Assembly: GCF_024498075.1 (NCBI RefSeq)
Contig: NZ_JANHOF010000003.1
Coordinates: forward strand, 310,001 to 374,000
DNA length: 64,000 nt
Origin: Paenibacillus mendelii
GTDB taxonomy: Bacteria; Bacillota; Bacilli; Paenibacillales; Paenibacillaceae
Reading direction: 5' to 3'
The notes beneath the pieces were generated by a model. It was given only the letters and a program-made list of their open reading frames with translations. It ran no database searches and had not been told where the DNA came from. Of the stretch, positions 27,871 to 36,252 are shown in pieces (within the stretch, counting starts at the first letter, position 1; every line of letters starts with the position of its first letter). The translations under genes and the position numbers were made by a program.

Positions 27871-27939
27871 CCTCGTGGTCCGCCTCCTCGTCGCTTCCTA
27901 TCGTACTGAATTCGATATGAAAACGAGAGGATGACGACA

Positions 27940-28842
27940 ATGTGGCCGCGATCAGTGGATTGGAAAGCATTGAGATTCGGTGTTGAAATTGAGTTCATAG
28001 ACGGGAGTCCGAAGGAATTGGAACTACTGCCTGACTGGGTCATGTCGCTGGATGAACTCCAGCTTGACGAGACAGGAGCAGATTCAGGAAGCGAGCTTAA
28101 GCCGCCTCCAATTCTGTGGAGAGACAGGGAACAGATCCGAATGATGCTTACACGGCTTCAAGCACAAGGAGCATCGGCCAATTGGAGCTGTGGACTCCAT
28201 GTTCACGTTGGTTTGGAGCCGTGGGGGGATAAGATTATTCTACCGCTCATAGACGCAGCGCTGCGATACCAAGAGACCATCCAGGCACTCGTGCAGACCA
28301 GCGCACATCGGCTGATCTTTTGTCCACCGGTGACGCACCAGATGCGAAGAGAATTTATGGAAGCTCCAAGCCCGGAAGCTCTTCGCCACCGGGGACGTCC
28401 CCAATCTCATCGATGCGGGATCAATATAGCAGCTTGGTTTGACATTGGAACAGTAGAATTTCGTTTCGCGAATGGTTCCCTTGACTTTGACGAAGTGATC
28501 CAGACGATTTAGCTTTATTTGCGGTTCGTAGCTGCAGTAGGGGAGAATCGCATTCTTTCTTCCGATCCCCAAAGCATGGCAATCGAACTCGGAGTGCCCG
28601 TCAAGGGTTATCCGGCCCCCCTGCCGATTCCACGATGGTATCAGGAACGTATTTGGCTGGAGGAAGCTATTATTCCGGCAATCGCTCCACTGGTGGCCGA
28701 GCTTGTACAGGGTGGCGAAGTTCATCATGTGCTGCCTGTATCCGACGGGATATTGATTGCGATTGAAGAGGATGAGAAGCTGTACAAGTATGTTTTTCAA
28801 CCTCCTGCAGGGGATTGGAAGCTTGTACGTCAAATTCTCTAA
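27940..28842 (+). pseudogene. Putative amidoligase (Amidoligase_2-like) interrupted by an in-frame TAG
   Basis: A 301-codon frame related to the COOH-NH2 amidoligases, which have a glutamine-synthetase-like fold and ligate carboxyl and amine groups with ATP. Motifs are FGVEIEF near residue 12, SELKPPP, and CGLHVHVG near 85. TAG at 28510-28512 (codon 191) stops it after EVIQTI. Directly after, in the same frame, LYLRFVAAVGENR resumes and runs 110 codons to the stop at 28842, so this is a single nonsense change, not a frameshift. ATG 27940 is preferred over 27931 because GAGAGG abuts the latter. Either a pseudogene, a truncated enzyme, or a readthrough gene. Confidence 0.75.
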
Positions 28843-28870
28843 TGACTACCGATAGATAGGTCGTTCTTTG

Positions 28871-28903
28871 ACCCTTTCGCCACCACTGGCGGAGGGTTTT
28901 TTT
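28871..28903 (+). terminator. Intrinsic terminator after the amidoligase
   Basis: ACCCTTTCGCC pairs with GGCGGAGGGT, followed by seven T. Nearly the same stem recurs at 32029-32064. Confidence 0.85.
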
Positions 28904-28983
28904 AGTATAAGTGTCGAGTTGAAAATAGAATGAACAAAGGACCGGTCATCAGTCATAACCGGTCCCATTATCGCAATACGGCT

Positions 28984-29838
28984 TTAGTAACCACCGCGCG
29001 GGATATGCGCCCACTTGGGCTCCCATTGCTTATATGTTTCCACTGAATCTGGATCGATCAGGCTCCTTGCAACGAAGCCCTGCGCCTTGCCGGATGCGGT
29101 CGCTTGCGAGGTAGCCTCATATCGAATGTCCATGGACCAGCGGACGGCATCCGAACGATTCGGGAGTGCGCGGTGCGGCAGCAGCTGTGTGAAGCATAGC
29201 GCATCTCCCGGCTCCATCTCGATGGAGACCGCCCTCAATTTTTTTGCGTCCTCCTTGCTTAATCCGAGGAACCCCGTCTCCTCATCGTCGTGTCCGCTGA
29301 GCAGTGTGTCGGTGAAGAGATCTGGCGCGACCTGCAGACAGCTGTTATGCTCCGTCACCTTCTGCAGCGGAATCCAGATGGAGACGACATGCACCTTCTC
29401 AGCATCTCGATAATACTGTGCGTCCTGATGCCAAGGGGTATCCGTCCACTTCTGATCGGGAAGCTTGGGCCGACTATTAAAAATGCCGTGAACGGACAGT
29501 TCATCCGTGCCCAGCAGGTCAGCTGCCAGGTCGAGGAGCCGCGGATGAGCGAGAAACGAATACATATCAGGTCCAACAAGATCTCGTCTTGGACTCCGCT
29601 CGTATTTGGGCCTGCCAGCGGCATTCCACAACTTGACTAGCCGGTGTTGAAAATCGAGATCGGGAAGCGTATCGTGGATCAGACCCTTCTCCACCCATTT
29701 GTTGATTAGCTCGTCTACCCAGCGGGAGATGATTGTTCGGCCTAAATCCAACACTTCCTGGGGTACGACTTGTTTGGCATGCAGATAGTGATGTGTACGA
29801 TAAAAATTGATGTCTGAAGTACTGAGTATATGGCTCAT
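28984..29838 (-). CDS. Phytanoyl-CoA dioxygenase (PhyH) family protein, copy 3
   Basis: A 284-residue Fe(II)/2-oxoglutarate oxygenase. The iron ligands are His137-x-Asp139 (TPWHQDAQYY) and His222 (LLPHRALPNRSD); the RWSMDIRYEA strand carries the likely 2-oxoglutarate Arg. It differs from the other three copies in its longer N-terminal helical region and is probably a different subfamily. It is divergent from the AraC gene at 29953, with 114 bp between, containing a perfect inverted repeat. Confidence 0.9.
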   Translation of the reverse strand: MSHILSTSDINFYRTHHYLHAKQVVPQEVLDLGRTIISRWVDELINKWVEKGLIHDTLPDLDFQHRLVKLWNAAGRPKYERSPRRDLVGPDMYSFLAHPRLLDLAADLLGTDELSVHGIFNSRPKLPDQKWTDTPWHQDAQYYRDAEKVHVVSIWIPLQKVTEHNSCLQVAPDLFTDTLLSGHDDEETGFLGLSKEDAKKLRAVSIEMEPGDALCFTQLLPHRALPNRSDAVRWSMDIRYEATSQATASGKAQGFVARSLIDPDSVETYKQWEPKWAHIPRGGY

Positions 29839-29856
29839 GTGTATCCCACTTTCGAA

Positions 29857-29879
29857 TTGAATAATAGATTCTTATTCAA
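29857..29879. promoter_or_regulatory. Inverted repeat in the divergent PhyH/AraC promoter region
   Basis: TTGAATAA and TTATTCAA, perfect 8-bp arms with a 7-bp spacer. It is placed to control both divergent genes. A related TTTGAATAAT also occurs in the 39.0-39.2 kb AraC/PhyH gap. Confidence 0.5.
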
Positions 29880-29952
29880 GGTATCAAAAGGAAAGTAGGG
29901 TGACCATGACGAATAGAACTCAATACTTAACCTTTTGCACGGAGGGTTTACC

Positions 29953-30888
29953 ATGAATCGTAGGATACTCAGCAACCCAGACGTTGGCGGTACACTGCTC
30001 ATTCACGACTGTCATTATGCATCCGTAGAAGCAGAGTGGTTCTATCATAAGCATCACCATACCTCGTTTGAGCTGCTTCATTGCTTGGATGGAACTGCTG
30101 TAGAATGGATCAACGGTCAAGCAGTCACGTTGTCCACTGGGGATTGGCTGTTTCTGGGCTCGGGTGTTCTGCACAGTACCATCACGGGACCAAACGCGCC
30201 ATTTTCCTATTTTACTGTACATTTTGATATGGATGATATGACGATTCGGGAGGAACTAAGCCAGCGGGATTATATATTGATCGACTCGACACAATCGAGT
30301 CTGGCAGGGCCATTGTGGGAAGAACTCGAGAATTTGTTAGTAGACTGGCTTGAGCCGACTGATGTTCCAGCAAAGGAAGAAACCGTCGTATTAGACCGGC
30401 TTACTGCGGTACGCAGACTGTCTATCCAGTCTGTTATCCTTCGTATGATCGTAGAGCTGCTTGGCGTCATGGAGAAGACAAAGCCGCAGCTGCGTAAGCA
30501 GGCTGCAACATCAATAGAGATCGAGCTGGCACATGAAATCGAGAAACGGCTTCATGCCGCCGTATTCACATCCGACACGATCGGTGCCATTGCCCGTCAG
30601 CTTTATATGAACCGCAACCGATGTAACCTTGTCTTTAAGAAGGTTTACGGAATGCCGCCGCATCACTATTTGAATTTACTCAAGATGAGAAAGGCGAAGG
30701 AGCTTATTCTTCGCACGACTGCATCTCTAGAGGAAATCGGTGTTCGATTAGGCTTCTCGTGCGCGAGCAGCTTCAGCCGTCAATTCCGGCGCTGGACGGG
30801 ATACGCGCCTATTCAGCTGCGTAAATCAAAGCAGGATCATGTGTCGCAAAATCATGAGAGGACACCGATCGAGGAAGCCAAGGAATGA
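29953..30888 (+). CDS. AraC-family regulator with cupin sensor
   Basis: A 311-residue protein. The cupin-like N-terminus has YHKHHHTSFELLHCLDG and TGDWLFLGSGVLHS. The C-terminal double helix-turn-helix has IGAIARQLYMNRNRCNLVFKK and LEEIGVRLGFSCASSFSRQF. ATG 29953 is chosen with GGAGGG 6 nt upstream. It is divergent from PhyH copy 3, matching the arrangement at 9-10 kb and 38-40 kb. Confidence 0.9.
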   Translation: MNRRILSNPDVGGTLLIHDCHYASVEAEWFYHKHHHTSFELLHCLDGTAVEWINGQAVTLSTGDWLFLGSGVLHSTITGPNAPFSYFTVHFDMDDMTIREELSQRDYILIDSTQSSLAGPLWEELENLLVDWLEPTDVPAKEETVVLDRLTAVRRLSIQSVILRMIVELLGVMEKTKPQLRKQAATSIEIELAHEIEKRLHAAVFTSDTIGAIARQLYMNRNRCNLVFKKVYGMPPHHYLNLLKMRKAKELILRTTASLEEIGVRLGFSCASSFSRQFRRWTGYAPIQLRKSKQDHVSQNHERTPIEEAKE

Positions 30889-31072
30889 GTTTGGAAACAA
30901 GATGTGAGTTTGAGTTTTCTTAACACAGAAAGAATATTCAAGTGGCATGAAAAAGCACGGGTGCTTCATTGTTTTACATTTTTAACTTGTTTATACTTAC
31001 CATAAAGTGAATTCATCAGAAGAAAGAATTTATGAGGTATCGAGATGAAATTCTCCGGGACAGACCGGGTTT

Positions 31073-31099
31073 TTGAATGATTACGTAATCATCTATACT
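31073..31099 (+). promoter_or_regulatory. Promoter with a 16-bp palindrome in front of the deacetylase
   Basis: TTGAAT (31073-31078) and TATACT (31094-31099), with a second TATACT at 31102-31107. The perfect palindrome ATGATTACGTAATCAT (31077-31092) fills the spacer, as expected for a repressor operator. The spacer of 15 bp is short for the first -10, so exact assignment is uncertain. Confidence 0.5.
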
Positions 31100-31129
31100 C
31101 GTATACTATAAAGCAGAGGAGATAAATGA

Positions 31130-31987
31130 ATGCGACCACAAAATGTGAAGATGCTCTTCCCGGAGGGGAAAACGAGAGCGTTTACAATGAGCTATGATGA
31201 CGGAACTGTCCAGGACCGCAGATTTGTAGAAGTGCTGGATACCTATCAATTGAAGGCTACGTTCAATCTTAATTCAGGCGCATTGGGTCAACAGGATCGA
31301 CTGCAGCTGGGCGACATTAATGTTGACCACTCGCATATTGAACCGGATGAAGTCAAGCCATTATTCCGCAATCATGAAGTTGCCATACATACCGTTACGC
31401 ATCCGGATCTTACGAAGGTGTCCGATGAGAGTATACGGAACGAGGTGCTTGAGGATAAGAAAGCTCTAGAGGAGTTAGTCGGCTATCCGGTTCGTGGGAT
31501 GGCTTATCCGGGCGGGAATTTCAGCGACCATGTCGTGGAAGTGCTGAGCGGCACCGGCGTGGCATATTCGCGGACTGTTGTTAGTCACCACGCCTTTCAC
31601 TTGCCGGAGCAATTCTTGACCTGGCACCCGACATGCCACGATAATGACCCGGCCCGGCCTGCCTTGACGCAGAAGTTTCTTGATCCCACGAACAAAGATT
31701 TGTTGCTTTTCTACGTTTGGGGACATGGATTTGAGTTCGATATGTACGAAGACGCATGGGAGAAGATCGAAGCATTCTGTTCCGAAATCAGCGGTAAGCC
31801 TGAAGTCTGGTATGCGACCAATATTGAAATCTACGACTATGTTAAAGCCGTGAATGAGCTTCGTTATACGGAACAAGGCACGGTAGTGTATAATCCGTCC
31901 GCACTCGATGTTTATTTGGAAGGGTCGGGCAAGCCGATTATCGTAAAAGGCGGAGCAACGATTGGATTATCCGGAGAAAAGTCCTAA
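31130..31987 (+). CDS. Polysaccharide-deacetylase-like (NodB fold) protein
   Basis: A 285-residue CE4-like fold. Residues 17-24 (TMSYDDGT) correspond to the first NodB motif with the catalytic/metal Asp pair, HTVTHPDL at about 87-94 is the His-x3-His metal motif, and GMAYPGGNFSDH follows. YVWGHGFEF in the C-terminal half supplies the late His. There is no signal peptide, so it may act on an intracellular sugar conjugate. AGAGGAGA is 7 nt upstream. It is a single gene behind a palindromic operator. Confidence 0.88.
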   Translation: MRPQNVKMLFPEGKTRAFTMSYDDGTVQDRRFVEVLDTYQLKATFNLNSGALGQQDRLQLGDINVDHSHIEPDEVKPLFRNHEVAIHTVTHPDLTKVSDESIRNEVLEDKKALEELVGYPVRGMAYPGGNFSDHVVEVLSGTGVAYSRTVVSHHAFHLPEQFLTWHPTCHDNDPARPALTQKFLDPTNKDLLLFYVWGHGFEFDMYEDAWEKIEAFCSEISGKPEVWYATNIEIYDYVKAVNELRYTEQGTVVYNPSALDVYLEGSGKPIIVKGGATIGLSGEKS

Positions 31988-32028
31988 TCCGCTATTGATC
32001 AAGCAGATATGCAGCCATTCAAGCTCCG

Positions 32029-32064
32029 GCCCTTTCGCCACTACAGGCGGAGGGGTATTTTGTT
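32029..32064 (+). terminator. Intrinsic terminator after the deacetylase
   Basis: CCCTTTCGCC pairs with GGCGGAGGGG, followed by TATTTTGTT. It is a near copy of the stem at 28871. Confidence 0.75.
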
Positions 32065-32185
32065 ATGCACGCTTTCTAGCTTCGACTCGATATTTTCAAA
32101 AAAAATATGGAATCGCCATCAAACCGATTGCCGCGCCCAAGCGTTACCTCTTAATAGAAAGCTAATATAAGGGAGGTAAACGCGG

Positions 32186-33775
32186 ATGAGAAAATTTGCA
32201 CGTGTATTGGTGGGAATTTCGTTATGCGCATCGCTGCTGCTGTCGGCGGCTGGCGTTTTCGCCGAGGAGCAAGTGAACAGGGAGGCCGTGCAAACAGATG
32301 CACAGGCAGCGGAGGAGCTTGGCCTCATGATTGGAGAAGGCGATGGAGTAACGCCGGCATATTTGGCACAGAAATCGACGCGGATACAGGCAGCGCTCAT
32401 ATCGCTCCGTCTTCAAGGCAAGCTGGAGGAAGCGCTCTCGTACAAAGGAACGGTCAATTTCACCGACGCGAAGCTGGTAGGCAAAGGCAATCAAGCGGTT
32501 CTGGCGTATTTGAAGGATCATCCGGAATACGGCTGGACCGGAACGGGAGGGGGCCGCTTCGATCCGCTGTCGGACATAAGCGCTGCACAGCTATATAAGG
32601 TGCTGCTCGAGGTGGCGGGTTACAAGTCCGGTACGGACTTCGCCTACGCGAATACGGAGACGTATGCTGCCGGCAAAGGTCTCGGGCAAATCGCCGGAGC
32701 CGCCGTTCTGACGAATGCTCATATCGCAACCGCGCTGATCGAGGCTCTTACAATCGAGACCGCTCACGGACATGCACTATTCGCGATGCTGCAGGAGAGC
32801 GGCGCCATTCCCGCATCGGCGATGATGCCTCAAGGCGAACGGATCGGGCTGCGCTCGGACGCCAAGCTAGGCACGTATATGACCGACGGCAAAGGCCGCT
32901 CGCTTTACTTCTTCACGAAAGACGCGCAGGACGTGAATGCCTGTCAAGGGGAGTGCATTACGAACTGGCCGCTCTTCGCCTCGGAACAGCTGCAAATTCC
33001 GGCATCCTTGGATCCGGCCGATTTTACGGTTCTGACCCGCAAGGACGGAACGAAGCAATGGATGTATAAAGGATGGCCGCTGTATTATTTCGTCAAAGAC
33101 AAAGCAGCCGGAGACGTGCTCGGTGAAGCGGTTGGCGGTGTTTGGTTCCTTGCCAAATCCGATTATTCCGTTATGCTCGGAACGAACGGCACGCTCGGAA
33201 ATTACTTGACGGACGATCGCGGGCGCACATTATACTATTTCGATAAGGACACGCCGCAGAGCAGCGTATGCCAAGGAGACTGCATCGCGAACTGGCCGGC
33301 ATATGGCGAAACCGACGGCAGCGTTCCATCAACGATGAAAAAAGCGGATTTCAACCGCATCACCCGTGCGGATGGCAGTATCCAGGCGACTTTCAAAGGC
33401 TATCCGCTTTATTATTTCATCAAGGACAAAGCGCATGGCGACGTGACAGGCCAAGATGTCAACAAGGTTTGGTTCGTCATCGACCCGGCTAAGTTTAACG
33501 GGACGACGGCTGCGCAAGCGGTCAAAACCTACCGTGTCGACATCAAAGAATTTTCGTTCGGGACAGAGCCGCTGACTGTCGAAGCCGGCTCCGAAATCGT
33601 CTTTACCAACTATGACGATATGAAGCACAATGCGGTAGCGGTGGATGGGGCTTTCGCTACTCCCCTGCTGGCCAAAGGAGAATCCTTCACCATTAAGATC
33701 GACAAGGCTGGCACATACGATTATTTCTGCGAGCCTCACAAAAGCTTCATGACCGGCCAAATTATCGTGAAGTGA
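32186..33775 (+). CDS. Secreted protein with two PF03640-type repeats and a C-terminal cupredoxin domain
   Basis: A 529-residue exported protein. The signal peptide covers residues 1-26 (LLLSAAGVFA). A helical region follows to ~210. Two 'secreted repeat' (Lipoprotein_15-like) domains at about 225-320 and 330-430 each carry LG(T/N)Y(M/L)TD..GR(S/T)LY(F/Y)F and a CQG(E/D)CI(T/A)NWP block. The last ~100 residues are a plastocyanin-like domain with copper ligands visible as His in MKHNAV, Cys and His in YFCEPHKS, and Met in FMTGQ. It is probably an extracellular copper or electron-carrier protein. The downstream lipoprotein has the same cupredoxin domain. Confidence 0.88.
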   Translation: MRKFARVLVGISLCASLLLSAAGVFAEEQVNREAVQTDAQAAEELGLMIGEGDGVTPAYLAQKSTRIQAALISLRLQGKLEEALSYKGTVNFTDAKLVGKGNQAVLAYLKDHPEYGWTGTGGGRFDPLSDISAAQLYKVLLEVAGYKSGTDFAYANTETYAAGKGLGQIAGAAVLTNAHIATALIEALTIETAHGHALFAMLQESGAIPASAMMPQGERIGLRSDAKLGTYMTDGKGRSLYFFTKDAQDVNACQGECITNWPLFASEQLQIPASLDPADFTVLTRKDGTKQWMYKGWPLYYFVKDKAAGDVLGEAVGGVWFLAKSDYSVMLGTNGTLGNYLTDDRGRTLYYFDKDTPQSSVCQGDCIANWPAYGETDGSVPSTMKKADFNRITRADGSIQATFKGYPLYYFIKDKAHGDVTGQDVNKVWFVIDPAKFNGTTAAQAVKTYRVDIKEFSFGTEPLTVEAGSEIVFTNYDDMKHNAVAVDGAFATPLLAKGESFTIKIDKAGTYDYFCEPHKSFMTGQIIVK

Positions 33776-33787
33776 GCGTGATGTCAG

Positions 33788-34642
33788 GTGAAGCTTCGAG
33801 CCATTGCGTATTGGGTCGCGGTGCTGGGCGTGCTGCTCCTGATGAGCGCATGCGGCAATGGGAATGCCGGTTCATCCACAGCGGATGACGCCCATCAGGC
33901 GGCAGGTCATGAACAGACCGATCCGCCCGCTGATCCACTAGCATCTGAAAGCGTAAGCCAGGAGCAAAGCACAGATGGCGATCCGCCCGCTGATCCGCAG
34001 CCGGCAAAGAACGATCCCGCGGATTCCGCCGATAAAGGGCAGCCCGTGGATCCGCAGCAGCCCGCTTCCTCGGTTGAAGGGGGCGCGGACCATAAGGGCG
34101 ACGACAATCATACTAAGCCCATTGAGGACGAAAAGTCCTCGAAGGACCAGGGATCCGGCAAGTCTGAACCGAAGCCGGATTCCACGGGGAAACCAGCCGG
34201 CAGCGCCGCGAAGAACGACGACCCGAAACCTGAACCAGAGGCTCCTGCACCAAGCAAAGCCGGCGGCTCCGGAAATGCTGCCAAACCGTCTCCGCCCGCC
34301 GAACCAAGCAAAGACGGCAGCAAGAACGGCAGCGCGGGTGGTGGCAAGACCGGGGACGCTTCCGCCAAGACTGATAAACAGAAGTCTAAGACGCATGTCG
34401 TCGAAATTACCGATTTCGCCTTTTCGCCGGCGAGTCTAGAAATTACTTCCGGCGACCGCATCACATTCGTGAATAAAGATCCCGTCAGCCATACCGCGAC
34501 CGCGGACGACGATTCCTTCGATACCGACTTATTTGGGAAGGACGAGGAGAAGACGGTCCTATTCGAACAAGTAGGCGAGTTCGGCTATTATTGTGCCCCG
34601 CATCCGGCGATGAGAGGGACGATAATCGTCAAGGCCAAATAG
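33788..34642 (+). CDS. Lipoprotein with low-complexity linker and cupredoxin domain
   Basis: A 284-residue protein starting at GTG 33788, which is needed to give the basic start and lipobox LLLMSACG. Residues ~25-200 are a Pro/Asp/Lys/Ser-rich spacer that would lift the domain through the wall. The last ~85 residues are a cupredoxin: ITDFAFSPASLEI, His in SHTATAD, Cys-His in YYCAPHP, then Met in AMRGTIIV, i.e. a type-1 copper site. It lies 12 bp after the previous gene, so the two surface copper proteins are co-expressed. Confidence 0.87.
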   Translation: MKLRAIAYWVAVLGVLLLMSACGNGNAGSSTADDAHQAAGHEQTDPPADPLASESVSQEQSTDGDPPADPQPAKNDPADSADKGQPVDPQQPASSVEGGADHKGDDNHTKPIEDEKSSKDQGSGKSEPKPDSTGKPAGSAAKNDDPKPEPEAPAPSKAGGSGNAAKPSPPAEPSKDGSKNGSAGGGKTGDASAKTDKQKSKTHVVEITDFAFSPASLEITSGDRITFVNKDPVSHTATADDDSFDTDLFGKDEEKTVLFEQVGEFGYYCAPHPAMRGTIIVKAK

Positions 34643-34662
34643 TTTTGTTGAAATCGCAAGAA

Positions 34663-34691
34663 AGGGCAGCCTTAGCTCGGCTGCCCTCTCT
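34663..34691 (+). terminator. Intrinsic terminator after the cupredoxin pair
   Basis: AGGGCAGCC / GGCTGCCCT with a 7-nt loop, followed by CTCTTC. The T-tract is moderate. Confidence 0.65.
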
Positions 34692-34797
34692 TCACGTCCC
34701 GCAGCTGCTGCCCTATCGAATAGATTTCTTTTCCAATCCATAGCTGATAGGATGAGTATGCGGATCTCACTTAAGCCGAACCTGGAGGCCACGCGAA

Positions 34798-35370
34798 ATG
34801 CAGAATCTTTCCGATCTCGAACTGATGCTGCTCGTGAAGCGAAAGCGGCACGATGCGCTGCCTGTCCTATATGACCGCTATGCGGCGTTAGTCTATTCGT
34901 TTGCCATGAAGGCGTTGAAGGACGAGTCGGCCGCCCGGGAAATCGTACAATCCGTATTCGTCCGGCTGTGGACGACGGAATCGGGATACGACCCGGATAA
35001 GGGACGGTTCACGAGCTGGCTGATTACGATCACCCGCAACATGACGACGGATTGGCTCCGCAAGCAGCGCCGGCTGTCCGAGGGGCTGGTGCCATTCATT
35101 CCCGAGGAGCTGGAGCGAATTCCGGACGCCCAGGCGGCGTCTCCAGAAGCGCGCGCGGAGCGGGAAATGCTGAAGGAACAAATTCGCGGCGCATACCGCT
35201 TTCTATCGAAGCAGCAAATCGAGCTGCTTGAACATTTTTATTGGCAGGGATACAGCCTTAGCGAGCTGGCGGCCGTCTACCAAGAGCCGCTCGGTACGGT
35301 GAAGAACAGGCTCCATCAAGCATTGAAAATATTGCGCAGACATCTGGCGGTAGAAGGGGAGGGTTGGTAA
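34798..35370 (+). CDS. ECF-type RNA polymerase sigma factor
   Basis: A 190-residue sigma-70 family protein with only regions 2 and 4. Region 2 (ALPVLYDRYAALVYSFAM, RFTSWLITITRNMTTDWLRKQ) and region 4 (LSKQQIELLEHFYWQGYSLSELAAVY, LGTVKNRLHQALKILRR) are clear. Its stop overlaps the anti-sigma start by 1 nt (TAATG). It resembles the SigK/RskA class by partner. It follows the copper-protein genes after a terminator, so a regulatory link is possible but unproven. Confidence 0.93.
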   Translation: MQNLSDLELMLLVKRKRHDALPVLYDRYAALVYSFAMKALKDESAAREIVQSVFVRLWTTESGYDPDKGRFTSWLITITRNMTTDWLRKQRRLSEGLVPFIPEELERIPDAQAASPEARAEREMLKEQIRGAYRFLSKQQIELLEHFYWQGYSLSELAAVYQEPLGTVKNRLHQALKILRRHLAVEGEGW

Positions 35371-36131
35371 TGCCGAATAAGAACGCGGAATCCGTATGCG
35401 ATCTATGCTTGGATGTGATCTCGGGCTTGTGTACGGAAGAGCAGCGGCTTGCTTTCGAGCGTCACCTTCCGGGCTGCGAAGCCTGCCAGGCTGAGATAGA
35501 GGAGCTGCGCATTGTATGGGAGGCGCTTCCCGCCGATATGGAACAGATCGAACCGCCGGAAGACCTGAAGCAGCAAGTCATGGACGCGGCCTTTGCCGCT
35601 GAATCGGTAATGACCGCAGAGGCTGCTGCAGCCCGTAAGCGTGCTGCAATGAGAAGAAGAATCTATCGATCTACAGCGGTTGCTGCGTTGTTCTTGTTCA
35701 TAGCCGGCACTTCTTGGAATGTATGGCTGTACAAGGAGCGCACTGGATCTGTGGCTACAGTCGAAGAGGCATTGAATGTGCCTGCGGCGCAAATCGAGCA
35801 AGTGGTGGCGCTGGGAGCGCAGCCGGGAGCGGCGAAGGGGGCATATGGCGTAGCCTGCATCGTCAATAACGGTCAGAGCAAGCAGTTCGTCGTCTATGTG
35901 TTCGGAGCGGCCCCGACGAGCGGCGATGAAGCTTATCAGGTCTGGCTGATCAAGGATGGCGAGCGTAAGAGTGCGGGCACGTTCCGCGTCGGAGAAGATG
36001 CTAAAGGGATTGGCTTGCTTGCGCTGCCGATGGGCTCGGACCATCTTGCCTTCGATTCGATCGGCATTACGCTGGAACCCGATGATCAAGGGGATCAGCC
36101 GCGCGGGGAGAAGAAGTTTGGTTCTGCGTGA
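35370..36131 (+). CDS. RskA-like anti-sigma factor
   Basis: A 253-residue membrane anti-sigma factor. The N-terminus holds the zinc anti-sigma motif His32-x3-Cys36-x2-Cys39 (RHLPGCEACQ). A single membrane helix lies near 98-114 (STAVAALFLFIAGTSWNVWLY). The outer domain is RskA-like (YQVWLIKDGERKSAGTF, ending SIGITLEP). ATG 35370 fits GGGGAGGG 6 nt upstream; the TTG 6 nt before is less likely. It should hold the ECF sigma at the membrane until an external signal. Confidence 0.92.
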   Translation: MPNKNAESVCDLCLDVISGLCTEEQRLAFERHLPGCEACQAEIEELRIVWEALPADMEQIEPPEDLKQQVMDAAFAAESVMTAEAAAARKRAAMRRRIYRSTAVAALFLFIAGTSWNVWLYKERTGSVATVEEALNVPAAQIEQVVALGAQPGAAKGAYGVACIVNNGQSKQFVVYVFGAAPTSGDEAYQVWLIKDGERKSAGTFRVGEDAKGIGLLALPMGSDHLAFDSIGITLEPDDQGDQPRGEKKFGSA

Positions 36132-36204
36132 GGATGACTAAACCCTCTATTCAACCTGAACAGTGAGCGGGCTCTTCAGCCCCATCATTAAACAGCACCC
36201 GGAA

Positions 36205-36247
36205 AGAAAAAGAAGCCCGCCGGACGATCATTTGTCCGGCGGGCTCT
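36205..36247. terminator. Bidirectional terminator between anti-sigma and GH2 genes
   Basis: Perfect 12-bp stem AGCCCGCCGGAC / GTCCGGCGGGCT, TTCTTTTTC on the minus exit and CTCTCTATT on the plus exit. Confidence 0.85.
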
Positions 36248-36252
36248 CTCTA

